The notes: generated from the sequence alone by a model not told the origin. DNA of 64,000 nt from Pueribacillus sp041725775 (GCF_041725775.1 NZ_JBEUEL010000003.1:78193-142192); one strand, 5' to 3'. Counted from the first letter of the stretch, positions 43,374 through 52,096 are shown. A program made the numbers and translations.

Positions 43374-45767
43374 ATGGCTGACTTTATTAAAAGTCAATTT
43401 TCAAAATTATCCGCAAATAAAACTGTTTTTATATCGATTATTTTAGCATTGTTTATACCAGCATTGTATGGGGCTATTCTTCTAACCTCTAAGATGCATC
43501 CTACTGACCACATGGATAACTTGCCAGTTGCAGTCGTGAACGATGACGTTGGTGTGATGTCTGATGGGGAGCCGTTACATGTCGGTGATCAATTAGTTGA
43601 AAGCCTGAAAGAGAGTGAAGCGTTAGGTTGGGATTTTGTAGATTCATCGACAGCGATGGAAGGGTTACAAAATAATGACTATTACATGGTGATCGTCATT
43701 CCCGAAGATTTCTCACAAAATGTAACGACGCTAACTGAACCTGATCCGAAAAAGCTTCAATTGAAATATATTCAAAATGAAGGACTTAACTTTACTGCTG
43801 CAACGATTACAGATACGGCTGCGAATACAATTAGCCAACAACTTGAACAAACGATTATTCAGCAATTTGCTACGGAAGTTGTCGGTCAAGTCGGCTCAGG
43901 ACTTGAAGAAGCTGCTGATGGTTCCGAGCAACTTGCAGACGGAACAGTTGAGCTTCAGGAAGGGACAGAAGAATTAAATCAATCCGTTACGAGTAAGACA
44001 GCCGATATTGAAAGATTAGCTGCCGGTTCACAAGAGCTCAATGATGGAACAAATGAATTAAATCAATCCGTTACAAGTAAAACAGGTGATATTGCAAGAT
44101 TAGCTTCGGGTTCAAGAGAACTTAAAGACGGTACGAACCTATTATTAAGCAATTTAAAAGGAAACTCTGGAGACATTAAAAAACTAGCTGATGGATCCAA
44201 GGAACTGCATAAAGGTACTAGTACGTTAAAAGGCGGAACAGGGCAGATTTTAGATGGCTTGAAAGATGCTAAAAGTGGAAGTTCACAGCTTTACAACGGT
44301 CTGTCGAAGGAAGTTGTTCCGGGAAGTAAAGATCTAGCTGAAGGAAGTTCTAGACTAGCTGAAGGAAGTGTAGAGCTCGCTGCAGGTGTAGAAGAAGCCC
44401 AAGCCGGAGTAGGAGAAACTATAGAAAGCATAGAGCTGCTATATAATGGATTAAAAGATTTACTACCTTTAGGAACACCAGCAGTTAAAGAAAACCCTGT
44501 TTATCAAATGATTTTAAACCAGCTTGAGCAGAACCTTGCTGAAGCTCCTAATAAGCAGAAAGATTTTCAAAGGTTAGTGGATGGCGCTAATGAATTAAAA
44601 GCTGGTGCCAATGAACTAAACGCTGGTGCCAATAAATTACATCATGGATTGTCTACTCAATTTCAACCAGGGTTAAAAAAATTAGATGCTGGTCTTTCAC
44701 AACTAGTTGCGGGGCAAAATAAAGTCGTTGCAGGAGTAACTGAATTACAAGCTGGCGCAAAACAAATCGCTGACGGTAATGCAGGCGTGAGAAGTGGTTG
44801 GAATGAGCTCACAAGCGGTGCAGCACAGCTTGATGATGGAGCCTCTCAAATTGCAGATGGTAATGTTCAAGTAAACGAAGGTTGGAAACAATTAGCTGTT
44901 GGATCTACGAAACTCAATGTTGGTGCAGGCCAAATTGCCGAAGGAACTGCCCAAGTAAACGAAGGTTGGAAACAATTAGCTGATGGTTCGACACAGTTAA
45001 ACGATGGAGCCATCCAACTTCGCGATGGCGGTCAGGAACTTGCTGAAGGATTGAAAGCAGGTGTAGAGAGTATTGCGCCGTTAAAAGATAACGAAGAAAA
45101 TATTGAAATGTTTGCTTCTCCTGTAGAGCTTGCGGCTGAAAAAATCAATAGCCCAGAGTATTACAGAGATACGACAGCGCCATTTGTTATGTCTCTCGGT
45201 TTATTTGTCGGGATTTTGATTTTGTCGCTCTTTATGAACTTTAACAGACCAGCAGATGTTTCACCGATAAGATGGTTTGTTGACCGATTTGTGAACTTAT
45301 CATTGTTGGCTATTATTCAAGCTGTATTGTTGTTAATTTATGCACTTGTTTTTATCCGAATGGGAGCAACAAATCCTGGATTGTTAGTGCTCACCTTAAT
45401 TGTTGCGGCAATCTCATTTTCTGCAATCGTTTTATTCCTTGCTTCCGTTGCCGGGAATGTTGGAAGATTTATTGCCGTTGCCTTTGTTCTTATGCAAGTA
45501 CCGACAACAGGTGGAGATCTACCCATCATCATGCTAGGTGATGGACTCAGAAGCTTAACACCGTTTTTACCTTTTAAATATTCAATTGCAGGAATTCGTA
45601 CATCATTAATGTTAGGAAATACCGAGCAAATCTTCTTTAACGTCGTAATTTTGTTAGCATTTGGTGTTGTTGCATTGGCGTTAACTTATGTCGTTTATCT
45701 ATTTAAAAAGGATAAAGACGTGACCCATTTTGAAGAAACAGAGGCAACACCTGGAAGTGCGTTTTAA
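43374..45767 (+). CDS. yhgE: YhgE/Pip domain membrane protein with LADGS-type repeats
   Basis: 797 residues, near B. subtilis YhgE (775). One N-terminal membrane helix is followed by AVVNDDVGVMSDGEPLHVGD. A long extracellular section (residues ~175-570) is built from repeats like LADGSKELHKGTSTL and GAGQIAEGTAQVNEG, giving extended helices. About five C-terminal transmembrane helices of the ABC-2 type follow. RBS GGAGGTG. The upstream cre-like box suggests carbon control. Homologue of the protein at 9120-11204, but with the repeat-rich stalk. Confidence 0.88.
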   Translation: MADFIKSQFSKLSANKTVFISIILALFIPALYGAILLTSKMHPTDHMDNLPVAVVNDDVGVMSDGEPLHVGDQLVESLKESEALGWDFVDSSTAMEGLQNNDYYMVIVIPEDFSQNVTTLTEPDPKKLQLKYIQNEGLNFTAATITDTAANTISQQLEQTIIQQFATEVVGQVGSGLEEAADGSEQLADGTVELQEGTEELNQSVTSKTADIERLAAGSQELNDGTNELNQSVTSKTGDIARLASGSRELKDGTNLLLSNLKGNSGDIKKLADGSKELHKGTSTLKGGTGQILDGLKDAKSGSSQLYNGLSKEVVPGSKDLAEGSSRLAEGSVELAAGVEEAQAGVGETIESIELLYNGLKDLLPLGTPAVKENPVYQMILNQLEQNLAEAPNKQKDFQRLVDGANELKAGANELNAGANKLHHGLSTQFQPGLKKLDAGLSQLVAGQNKVVAGVTELQAGAKQIADGNAGVRSGWNELTSGAAQLDDGASQIADGNVQVNEGWKQLAVGSTKLNVGAGQIAEGTAQVNEGWKQLADGSTQLNDGAIQLRDGGQELAEGLKAGVESIAPLKDNEENIEMFASPVELAAEKINSPEYYRDTTAPFVMSLGLFVGILILSLFMNFNRPADVSPIRWFVDRFVNLSLLAIIQAVLLLIYALVFIRMGATNPGLLVLTLIVAAISFSAIVLFLASVAGNVGRFIAVAFVLMQVPTTGGDLPIIMLGDGLRSLTPFLPFKYSIAGIRTSLMLGNTEQIFFNVVILLAFGVVALALTYVVYLFKKDKDVTHFEETEATPGSAF

Positions 45768-45781
45768 AAAGTTCATATAAA

Positions 45782-45813
45782 AAAGCGGGCAAGGAACTTC
45801 TTTGCCTGCTTTT
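45782..45813. terminator. Bidirectional terminator
   Basis: AAAGCGGGCAA/TTGCCTGCTTT (one G-T pair; 45782-45792 with 45802-45812) between convergent genes. Confidence 0.85.
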
Positions 45814-45821
45814 AATTTGAT

Positions 45822-46148
45822 TTAAAATAAAAAGCGCAGGACCATCATCGATAGTAATCCTACGATGACTGTTCCGAGTAAGCTGCGTGTTAAAATAGCT
45901 GTTAAAAATGCGGGAATACATGCAAATAATTCTAGTTTATTGTCTATGAGTGAAAATTCGTTGTCTGACAAAAGTAACTCTTGTGCAAGCAAAGCAGCCA
46001 TTACGGCAACAGGAATATGTTTTAACCAGTTAATTGCCCATTTTGGTAATTCAATTCGGCTTAATAGCATCAGCGGAAGAACTCTCGGAATAAACGTGAC
46101 GATCGCACAACCGATGATAATGAATAAAATATACGAGTTTATATCCAT
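45822..46148 (-). CDS. azlD: AzlD family branched-chain amino acid transport protein
   Basis: 108-residue membrane protein with four hydrophobic segments and the family block FIPRVLPLMLLSRIELPKW. It forms an export complex with AzlC for branched-chain amino acids and analogues such as azaleucine. Start overlaps the azlC stop by 10 bases, so the two genes are translationally coupled. Confidence 0.92.
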   Translation of the reverse strand: MDINSYILFIIIGCAIVTFIPRVLPLMLLSRIELPKWAINWLKHIPVAVMAALLAQELLLSDNEFSLIDNKLELFACIPAFLTAILTRSLLGTVIVGLLSMMVLRFLF

Positions 46149-46885
46149 TTTTCAATCACCATCCCGATCGTTGCGCCTAATATCGTAGCGACGATAATGC
46201 TTGTACTACCTGAAAATAAGAAGCTTACAAGTACGACAATCATCACAGCGCTTAGCCCAACGAGAATATCGACAAAATATTCTTTTCTACTCAGCATTTG
46301 TAAAACGAGTAATCCGATGAACATAGCGGGCAACGCAAAATCAAGTCCGTACGCTTCAGGATTTGGGATCCACTTTCCGAAATAAGCTCCAGCAATATTG
46401 GCGACTAGCCAATTCAAATAGGCTGTAATGTTTAAACCGAGCATCCAATAAAAGCTTGCACGTTCTTTGCCTGGAAGTTTATTGATGGCAACTCCAAATG
46501 TTTCGTCGGTCAAATGCGTTCCGATAATCATATTTTTCCATGGGGACAAGTGACGAAAATATGGAGAGATGGCAGCACTTAGCAAGAGATGTCTCAAGTT
46601 CACAAAAAAGATCGTAACGATAATCGCAGAAATCGGATGGGAAGCGGCAATTAAACCGGCAGCAATAAATTGACCAGAGCCCGCATAAAGGAGCAAACTC
46701 ATAAGTGTAATCTCTAAAATGCTTAAGCCAGCGGTTTTTTGGACGACTCCCGCTGCAAATCCGATACTTAAGTAGCCTAATAATGTTGGAACACAATCTT
46801 TAACTCCTTGCCAAAATTGTGCAGCGTTATTAGCCGAGGTGTATTCTGAAAGTGTAAGGGAGTCTCGTTGCTTCACACCTCTCAC
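46139..46885 (-). CDS. azlC: AzlC family branched-chain amino acid permease
   Basis: 248-residue polytopic membrane protein with GFAAGVVQKTAGLS, YAGSGQFIAAGLIAA and GTHLTDETFGVAINKL, typical of AzlC/YgaZ. Start is GTG 46885; GTG 46876 is an in-frame alternative with similar ribosome-site quality. First gene of the azlCD pair. Confidence 0.92.
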   Translation of the reverse strand: MRGVKQRDSLTLSEYTSANNAAQFWQGVKDCVPTLLGYLSIGFAAGVVQKTAGLSILEITLMSLLLYAGSGQFIAAGLIAASHPISAIIVTIFFVNLRHLLLSAAISPYFRHLSPWKNMIIGTHLTDETFGVAINKLPGKERASFYWMLGLNITAYLNWLVANIAGAYFGKWIPNPEAYGLDFALPAMFIGLLVLQMLSRKEYFVDILVGLSAVMIVVLVSFLFSGSTSIIVATILGATIGMVIEKWI

Positions 46886-46952
46886 TCCAATCTAGATTGT
46901 CATCAATTGAAAATACGGCTCATGAACAGATGAACCGTTTTCCTTATCCGTA

Positions 46953-47126
46953 TTATAGTTGCTTTCTTAATTGACTTAACTCTTTTTCAATAGCTTCTAA
47001 TCGTTCTTCAGCTTTTGTTGTACGCTGACCAACAGATTCTAGTTTTTCAAGGTCATTTTGAACACGAATATAATCCATTTTTAGCTCAGCAATTTTCTGT
47101 TCAATTTCTTTTCTCTCAGAAGACAT
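46953..47126 (-). CDS. SE1832-like small coiled-coil protein
   Basis: 57 codons: MSSERKEIEQKIAELKMDY continuing through VQNDLEKLESVGQ and ERLEAIEKELSQLRKQL. It is almost wholly a predicted coiled coil. RBS TGAGGTGAG lies 5-8 bases before the ATG. It matches the small SE1832-type family of Bacillales as I remember it. Monocistronic; function unknown. Confidence 0.75.
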   Translation of the reverse strand: MSSERKEIEQKIAELKMDYIRVQNDLEKLESVGQRTTKAEERLEAIEKELSQLRKQL

Positions 47127-47377
47127 ACGCTCACCTCATATTAATATTAAAAGTCACATTCTGTGGGACAAAGTCTCGCTTTATAGTGTATCTGCGTTTT
47201 TATGATTAAGCAAACGATTTATATAGTATTGTAAAATCGTGTAGCCTTCATTGTTTGAACGGCATGACATGTATTAAGCTAAAATGTGTGAAAATAAAGA
47301 AATTAATGAACCACTTTACAAAAGTACAGGTTGTTTATATAATGATATTCGTCAGTTTCTAAATGACGGAAGATAAT

Positions 47378-47452
47378 GGCCCGTTGGTCAAGTGGTTAAG
47401 ACACCGCCCTTTCACGGCGGTAACAGGGGTTCGAATCCCCTACGGGTCACCA
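47378..47452 (+). tRNA. tRNA-Glu (UUC)
   Basis: Cloverleaf with 7-bp acceptor GGCCCGT/ACGGGTC, anticodon loop CTTTCAC (TTC), T-arm GGGGTTCGAATCCCC, and encoded CCA at 47450-47452. Confidence 0.95.
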
Positions 47453-47468
47453 TATTTTCCACCGAACG

Positions 47469-47590
47469 GGTCTAGCTCAATTTGTAGAGCAACGAGCATA
47501 ACATCTTCCGAATAAGCTGCGAGTAACCCCGAAGCATTGACATCTGAGAAAATTGCTAGCAGATGCAGGGGTAAACGTTAAGTGGAAAAG
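47469..47590 (+). pseudogene. tRNA-Thr 5'-half fragment followed by a foreign hairpin
   Basis: 47469-47493 matches bases 47611-47635 of the intact tRNA-Thr at 24 of 25 positions (acceptor 3' part plus D-arm). After AGAGCAAC the similarity stops. A nested structure follows, ACCCC/GGGGT (47526-47530 with 47568-47572) around CATCTG/CAGATG (47541-47546 with 47560-47565). No anticodon or T-arm is recoverable, so it is not a functional tRNA. Confidence 0.65.
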
Positions 47591-47607
47591 CTTCGTTTTA
47601 TTATCAT

Positions 47608-47680
<73 letters not shown>

Positions 47681-47703
47681 TACTTTTTTGGAAAACCGAG
47701 TTC

Positions 47704-47757
47704 AGAAGCCAGAAGTCAGATTGGAATGATAATGATCTGGCCTCTGGTTTCTGTGTT
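47704..47757. repeat. Imperfect inverted repeat of the CCAGAAGTCAG spacer type
   Basis: CAGAAGCCAGAAGTCAGAT pairs with ATCTGGCCTCTGGTTTCTG with a few mismatches around a short loop, in the tRNA-Thr/tRNA-Tyr spacer. GCCAGAAGTCAG recurs at 47970-47981. Confidence 0.6.
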
Positions 47758-47772
47758 CTGATCTCAGGAAAC

Positions 47773-47854
47773 GGAGGGGTAGCGAAGTGGCTAAACGCGG
47801 CGGACTGTAAATCCGCTCCCTTAGGGTTCGGCGGTTCGAATCCGTCCCCCTCCA
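47773..47854 (+). tRNA. tRNA-Tyr (GUA)
   Basis: Long variable arm (class II tRNA). Acceptor GGAGGGG/CCCCTCC, anticodon loop CTGTAAA (GTA), T-arm GCGGTTCGAATCCGT. Confidence 0.95.
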
Positions 47855-47891
47855 TCATACATCGATGTTTCATGCTTACGAATGTATATGT

Positions 47892-47966
47892 GCGGAAGTA
47901 GTTCAGTGGTAGAATATCACCTTGCCAAGGTGGGGGTCGCGGGTTCGAATCCCGTCTTCCGCTCCA
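47892..47966 (+). tRNA. tRNA-Gly (GCC)
   Basis: Acceptor GCGGAAG/CTTCCGC, anticodon loop TTGCCAA (GCC), T-arm GCGGGTTCGAATCCCGT, encoded CCA at 47964-47966. Confidence 0.95.
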
Positions 47967-48037
47967 ACATGCCAGAAGTCAGGAGTTCCAAGCTAGAACT
48001 GATTTGAATCTGGCGTCTGAAATCCAATATTTGTCTT

Positions 48038-48110
48038 GGGGCCTTAGCTCAGCTGGGAGAGCGCCTGCCTTGCACGCAGGAGGTCAGCGGTTCGATCCCG
48101 CTAGGCTCCA
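48038..48110 (+). tRNA. tRNA-Ala (UGC), attachment target
   Basis: Acceptor GGGGCCT/AGGCTCC, anticodon loop CTTGCAC (TGC), T-arm GCGGTTCGATCCCGC. Last gene of the cluster. Its 3' end (48097-48111) is duplicated at 51075-51089, marking it as an integration site. Confidence 0.95.
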
Positions 48111-48111
48111 T
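48097..48111 (+). repeat. attL-like direct repeat (tRNA-Ala 3' end)
   Basis: CCCGCTAGGCTCCAT, identical to 51075-51089. The two copies bound the AT-rich DUF262 island. Confidence 0.85.
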
Positions 48112-48138
48112 TTAATAGTTTTATTTGGTTTTATGAAG

Positions 48139-48178
48139 TGTCAAAATCCTTAAGCGGTAGGGGTTTTGACATTTTTTT
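48139..48178 (+). terminator. Intrinsic terminator after tRNA-Ala (inside the island)
   Basis: TGTCAAAA/TTTTGACA with inner CC/GG (48139-48149 with 48161-48171) followed by TTTTTTT. Confidence 0.85.
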
Positions 48179-48179
48179 A

Positions 48180-48870
48180 TTTCGACTCTATTATATTTGT
48201 TGAGGTAAAGATGTTTTCTGAATTTTATCCAAACAAATAAATACACGCATTGTTTGTTAAATATTTATAAACGTACAATTTATGTAACTGCTCAATTTCA
48301 AGAATTTGTAAAAGACTTTTTAGATGTTGAAAAAAATTAAAAGTGAATTTAGTAAACATCGTGGTACGAATAAATTTTCAGGATATCCAATTAAGGAAAT
48401 GTACAATGCTATTAATTAAAGGAAGACTATTTTGTTTATGACTCTGCAGTTATTAATCAATCATAAAAACAATAATTATATCGCCGAATGAGTAGAAGGA
48501 CTAATAGAAGAGTGTTAAGCAAAATATTTAATTCGTATGGATGAGAGTATGCATCGTTAATAAGCAATTCGGTTCGGTCATGATGAAATTTATTTAGAAA
48601 GATTCCAATCGGACTTTATTTTATATTCGAAAACCTGATTATTTTGCTCAGCTCTTTATGAATCTTGAGGTCGAAATATAGAGGAAGAACAATAGAAAGA
48701 AGATTTACTTCCTTATATAAATGAGCATGAAACTGAAATCGAGTTTGAAGATGGGAGGCGTGAGATTAAAAGGTGTTAAATCAATGAACGATTAGAAATA
48801 TTGGGAATATTACATTTAGAAAATTGTTTAAAGGGTCGAGTGTTAATTTTTTATAAAAACTATTAGAGGT
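48180..48870 (+). pseudogene. Decayed coding sequence upstream of the DUF262 gene
   Basis: Short in-frame stretches separated by stops and frameshifts: AQFQEFVKDFLDVEKN (~48289-48336), SEFSKHRGTNKFSGYPIK (~48342-48396), YIAE-stop-VEGLIEEC (~48478-48517), INEHETEIEFEDGRREIKR (~48718-48776) and NERLEILGILHLENCLKG (~48784-48837). They suggest one or two genes inactivated by point lesions. Family not recognised; an integrase or a defence partner are both possible. Confidence 0.4.
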
Positions 48871-48877
48871 GTTACAA

Positions 48878-50905
48878 ATGGATGCAGGAACGATAAGGTT
48901 GCTTGAGTTTTTATACCCTCCTAAATCTGTATTTCGAATACCTGTCTATCAAAGAAGATATGAATGGACAGAGGAGCAGATTAATCAATATTTTAATGAT
49001 ATAGAAAAAATTGCTTTAAATAATGATATCGAAGGACATTTTTTAGGAACGATTGTATTTGTTAAAACTTCTTTTCCGAGCATGGGTAGCGATTATATCA
49101 TTATAGATGGACAACAAAGAATTACAACGACTTTTTTATTTTTAAAAGCAATCTATAATTCAATTGATAATGAAAATACACGAGCAGATATCAAAGAAAC
49201 ATATTTTGAGAATAGAAACGTTGAAGAAGAGTACAAATATAAATTAATATCTGTAGAAGATGACCGAAAAGACTTTTTAGAATTATTAATTCATAATGAG
49301 TATGATAAACCATCGAAAATTCATATGAATTATAAACGATTAATTTACTTAATTCAACATTCAAAAGCTACTAGTGAACAATTGTTTGATGCTCTTCAAA
49401 AAATTAGAATTGTTTATATTGAACTTGAACAGGGAAAAAAAGAAGAAAATCCTCAGGTGATTTTTGAAAGTTTGAATTCAACTGGACTATCTTTAACAGA
49501 ATCAGATTTAATTCGCAATTTTTTATTAATGAATGAAAAACCAATGGTGCAAGAACATTTATATAAAAATTATTGGTTATTAATCGAAGAAATGTTAACG
49601 AATGCAAAAATATCAGATTTCATTCGAGATTATTTAACGATGAAAACAAGTGCTATTCCAAATAAAAATAAAGTTTACCAAAATTTCAAACATTATATGA
49701 TAAAAAATCAAATTTCTAGTGAAGTAATTTTAGCAGATCTGCTAAAATTTGCGCGTTACTATAATGAATTATTAAATCCGAATAATAAAAATAAAATTGT
49801 TCAAAATCACTTAATGATGATTATTCAGTTAAAGTCTACGGTGACGTATCCGTACTTATTACGCCTATTTGATAAATATTACGATAAAAATGAAATTAAT
49901 AAGGAACAATTTATAAATATTTTAACAATCATTAATTCTTATTTAATCAGAAGGTCGATTGTCAATTTCCCTACAAATGCTTTGAATAAAGTATTCAGTA
50001 CAATTGGAAAGGATGCGGATAAAAATAAAGAAAAACGAACAGAAGAAGAGTCTGTTATGGAGTATTTGTTAAGTCGAACAGGTAGTGCATTGTTTCCAAG
50101 AAATGAGAAATTAAAAGAAAGTATTCTTAATGATGATATGTATAATCGTAATCATCGTTTAGCTAAATTGATACTTAGTCAAATCGAAATTCAAACGCAT
50201 AAAGAAATAGTGGACTTTGAAGAAGTGACGATTGAACACATTTTACCAGCTACTTTAACTCCTAGTTGGCGGGTAGAATTGGGCGATAATGCTATTGATG
50301 ATCATAAACTCTATAAAGATGTATTAGGAAATTTAACGTTAACGAATTATAATTCTGAGTTGTCCAATAAGTCTTTTAATGACAAAGTGACTTATTATCA
50401 AGATTCAAATATTAAATTAACTCGAGAGGTATGTCGTTATAATACTTGGAACAAAGAATCAATTCACCAAAGAGGTATAAATCTATATAAAAAAATCATT
50501 GAGATATGGCCAATCCCTGAAGATAGATATGACAAAGGTAAGGAAAAAGAAATAATAGGCGATACATATTATTCTGTTTTTGAATTACTTTCAGTCACAG
50601 GTAAAAAGCCAAAAGTTTTAGTAATTGCTGATGAAGAATTTATTGTGAACTCTTGGAAACATACATTAATTACTTATTTAAATTGGCTAGCAGACTTTGA
50701 TATTGAGCAATATCTCGAACTACCTAAACAAAAATCTTTTCAAAAACTTCTATCTTATACAGACGAGGTTTTGAGGAAAAGTGAAGAAGTAATGAGCATT
50801 TTTGTTGAAACGAACTTGAGTGCACAGTCTATCTATAATTATATTAGTTCGTTAACGGAGTATTACGACATGGAAGATGATGTGTTCATTCGTTTAGATT
50901 TTTAA
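48878..50905 (+). CDS. DUF262 and DUF1524 (HNH) protein, GmrSD-type
   Basis: 675 residues. The N-terminal DUF262 domain has IPVYQRRYEW (21-30) and IIDGQQRITTTF (DGQQR at 77-81), a ParB-like nucleotide-hydrolysing core. A DUF1524 HNH nuclease domain lies near residue 450 (TIEHILPATLTPSW ... LGNLTLTNYNSELSNKSF). A ~120-residue C-terminal extension follows. Such proteins are modification-dependent (type IV) restriction enzymes or sensors (GmrSD, BrxU, SspE relatives). ATG 48878 follows AGAGGTG. It is strongly AT-rich with codon use unlike the neighbours, and sits in the tRNA-Ala island. Confidence 0.88.
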   Translation: MDAGTIRLLEFLYPPKSVFRIPVYQRRYEWTEEQINQYFNDIEKIALNNDIEGHFLGTIVFVKTSFPSMGSDYIIIDGQQRITTTFLFLKAIYNSIDNENTRADIKETYFENRNVEEEYKYKLISVEDDRKDFLELLIHNEYDKPSKIHMNYKRLIYLIQHSKATSEQLFDALQKIRIVYIELEQGKKEENPQVIFESLNSTGLSLTESDLIRNFLLMNEKPMVQEHLYKNYWLLIEEMLTNAKISDFIRDYLTMKTSAIPNKNKVYQNFKHYMIKNQISSEVILADLLKFARYYNELLNPNNKNKIVQNHLMMIIQLKSTVTYPYLLRLFDKYYDKNEINKEQFINILTIINSYLIRRSIVNFPTNALNKVFSTIGKDADKNKEKRTEEESVMEYLLSRTGSALFPRNEKLKESILNDDMYNRNHRLAKLILSQIEIQTHKEIVDFEEVTIEHILPATLTPSWRVELGDNAIDDHKLYKDVLGNLTLTNYNSELSNKSFNDKVTYYQDSNIKLTREVCRYNTWNKESIHQRGINLYKKIIEIWPIPEDRYDKGKEKEIIGDTYYSVFELLSVTGKKPKVLVIADEEFIVNSWKHTLITYLNWLADFDIEQYLELPKQKSFQKLLSYTDEVLRKSEEVMSIFVETNLSAQSIYNYISSLTEYYDMEDDVFIRLDF

Positions 50906-51074
50906 TGTTAATGTGAGTTGTATATTTGTCTGTATAATAAACAAATCGAGTGAAATTCATGCATTATTTACTAGACTACTTTGCTTTTTGCTTCATCTAG
51001 ATTGCTTAAAACTAAAAATCAAAATGCAGAAAGGGTCAAAGGTATCATAAAAAGGAATAATATTTTTGGGACTC

Positions 51075-51089
51075 CCCGCTAGGCTCCAT
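51075..51089 (+). repeat. attR-like direct repeat
   Basis: CCCGCTAGGCTCCAT, identical to 48097-48111; the bases on either side differ from the tRNA copy. Confidence 0.85.
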
Positions 51090-51092
51090 CCG

Positions 51093-51130
51093 AGGAACCT
51101 TAAATGTTAAATTTAAGGTTCCTTTACTTT
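51093..51130 (+). terminator. Probable original terminator of the tRNA operon
   Basis: Perfect 13-bp stem AGGAACCTTAAAT/ATTTAAGGTTCCT (51093-51105 with 51111-51123) followed by TTACTTTTT. It lies 4 bases after the attR copy. Confidence 0.85.
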
Positions 51131-51186
51131 TTGGTATGATTGAAATTATATTAGCGAATTATGCAAGGGTGGAAGGGGAATATCCT

Positions 51187-52083
51187 ATGAAAAAACCGAT
51201 TTCAATTATTGGCGTTCCGATGGATTTAGGTCAGGCGAAGCGCGGGGTTGATATGGGGCCGGCAGCAATGCGGTATGCGGATGCGCTTGAACGCCTGATT
51301 GGATTAGGTTATGACGTCGAAGATCTTGGAGATCTTGAAATTGAACGACCTCAAGTGAAAGAAACGAATGAAAAATTAAAAAACTTAAAAGAAGTGGCGA
51401 GAGCAAATCGTAAATTAGCGTCACTTGTTTCAGATGTTGTCAGCAAAGGACACTTTCCGCTTATTTTTGGTGGGGATCATAGTATCGCGATCGGTTCGAT
51501 TGCTGGGATATCAAAATACTATAAAAATCTAGGTGTGATTTGGTTTGATGCTCATGGAGATATGAATACGAAAGAAACGTCCCCAACTGGTAACATTCAC
51601 GGCATGCCTTTGGCAGTAAATCTTGGAATGGGTGACGATATTTTAACGAAAATTGAGAGCGGTTCTCCGAAAATAAAGCCAGAGCATCTTACGATCATTG
51701 GGGTACGTTCACTCGATGAAGGTGAGAAGCAAATGATTCGTGATTTCGGCATCACTGTCTATACGATGCACGAAGTTGATCGGCTAGGAATGGCTTACAT
51801 TATGGAAAAAACGATTGCGTATTTCTCAAAACATACAGACGGCGTACATATAAGCTTTGATCTTGATAGTCTTGACCCCCTTGATGCGCCAGGAGTTGGA
51901 ACCCCTGTGTTAGGCGGATTAACGTATCGTGAAAGTCACCTAGCTATGGAAATGTTAGCCGAATCCGGGATCGTAACTTCCGCTGAATTTGTCGAAGTGA
52001 ATCCGATTTTGGATGAGCGGAATAAAACGGCACAGACAGCGGTTGCTCTTATCGGTTCCTTATTTGGGGAAAAATTACTATAG
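51187..52083 (+). CDS. rocF: Arginase
   Basis: 298-residue dimanganese enzyme hydrolysing arginine to ornithine and urea. Metal motifs are FGGDHSIAIGS, WFDAHGDMNT and SFDLDSLDP. C-terminal AEFVEVNPILDERNKTA is typical of arginase. ATG 51187 follows GAAGGGG and gives the usual size; the longer frame start at 51136 has no RBS. Normal Bacillus neighbours sigW-rsiW are absent before cdaA. Confidence 0.95.
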   Translation: MKKPISIIGVPMDLGQAKRGVDMGPAAMRYADALERLIGLGYDVEDLGDLEIERPQVKETNEKLKNLKEVARANRKLASLVSDVVSKGHFPLIFGGDHSIAIGSIAGISKYYKNLGVIWFDAHGDMNTKETSPTGNIHGMPLAVNLGMGDDILTKIESGSPKIKPEHLTIIGVRSLDEGEKQMIRDFGITVYTMHEVDRLGMAYIMEKTIAYFSKHTDGVHISFDLDSLDPLDAPGVGTPVLGGLTYRESHLAMEMLAESGIVTSAEFVEVNPILDERNKTAQTAVALIGSLFGEKLL

Positions 52084-52096
52084 CTAGCTGTTCATG

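Larger units (their letters stand above)
48112..51074 (+). mobile_element. Small genomic island at tRNA-Ala carrying a DUF262/DUF1524 gene
   Basis: 2963 bases between two 15-bp copies of the tRNA-Ala 3' end. The island is much more AT-rich than its surroundings. It contains a terminator, decayed coding sequence (48180-48870), one intact DUF262/DUF1524 gene and a 170-base tail. No integrase is visible, so it is either a dead integration or mobilised in trans. Behind the right repeat lies a perfect terminator (51093-51130) that probably ended the tRNA operon before insertion. Confidence 0.75.

Noticed and set aside
44030..45060. Tandem DNA repeat or CRISPR-like array in the second yhgE gene
   Set aside because: The periodicity is protein-level (LADGS/GTxxL heptad-like repeats) with diverged DNA, and there are no spacers.
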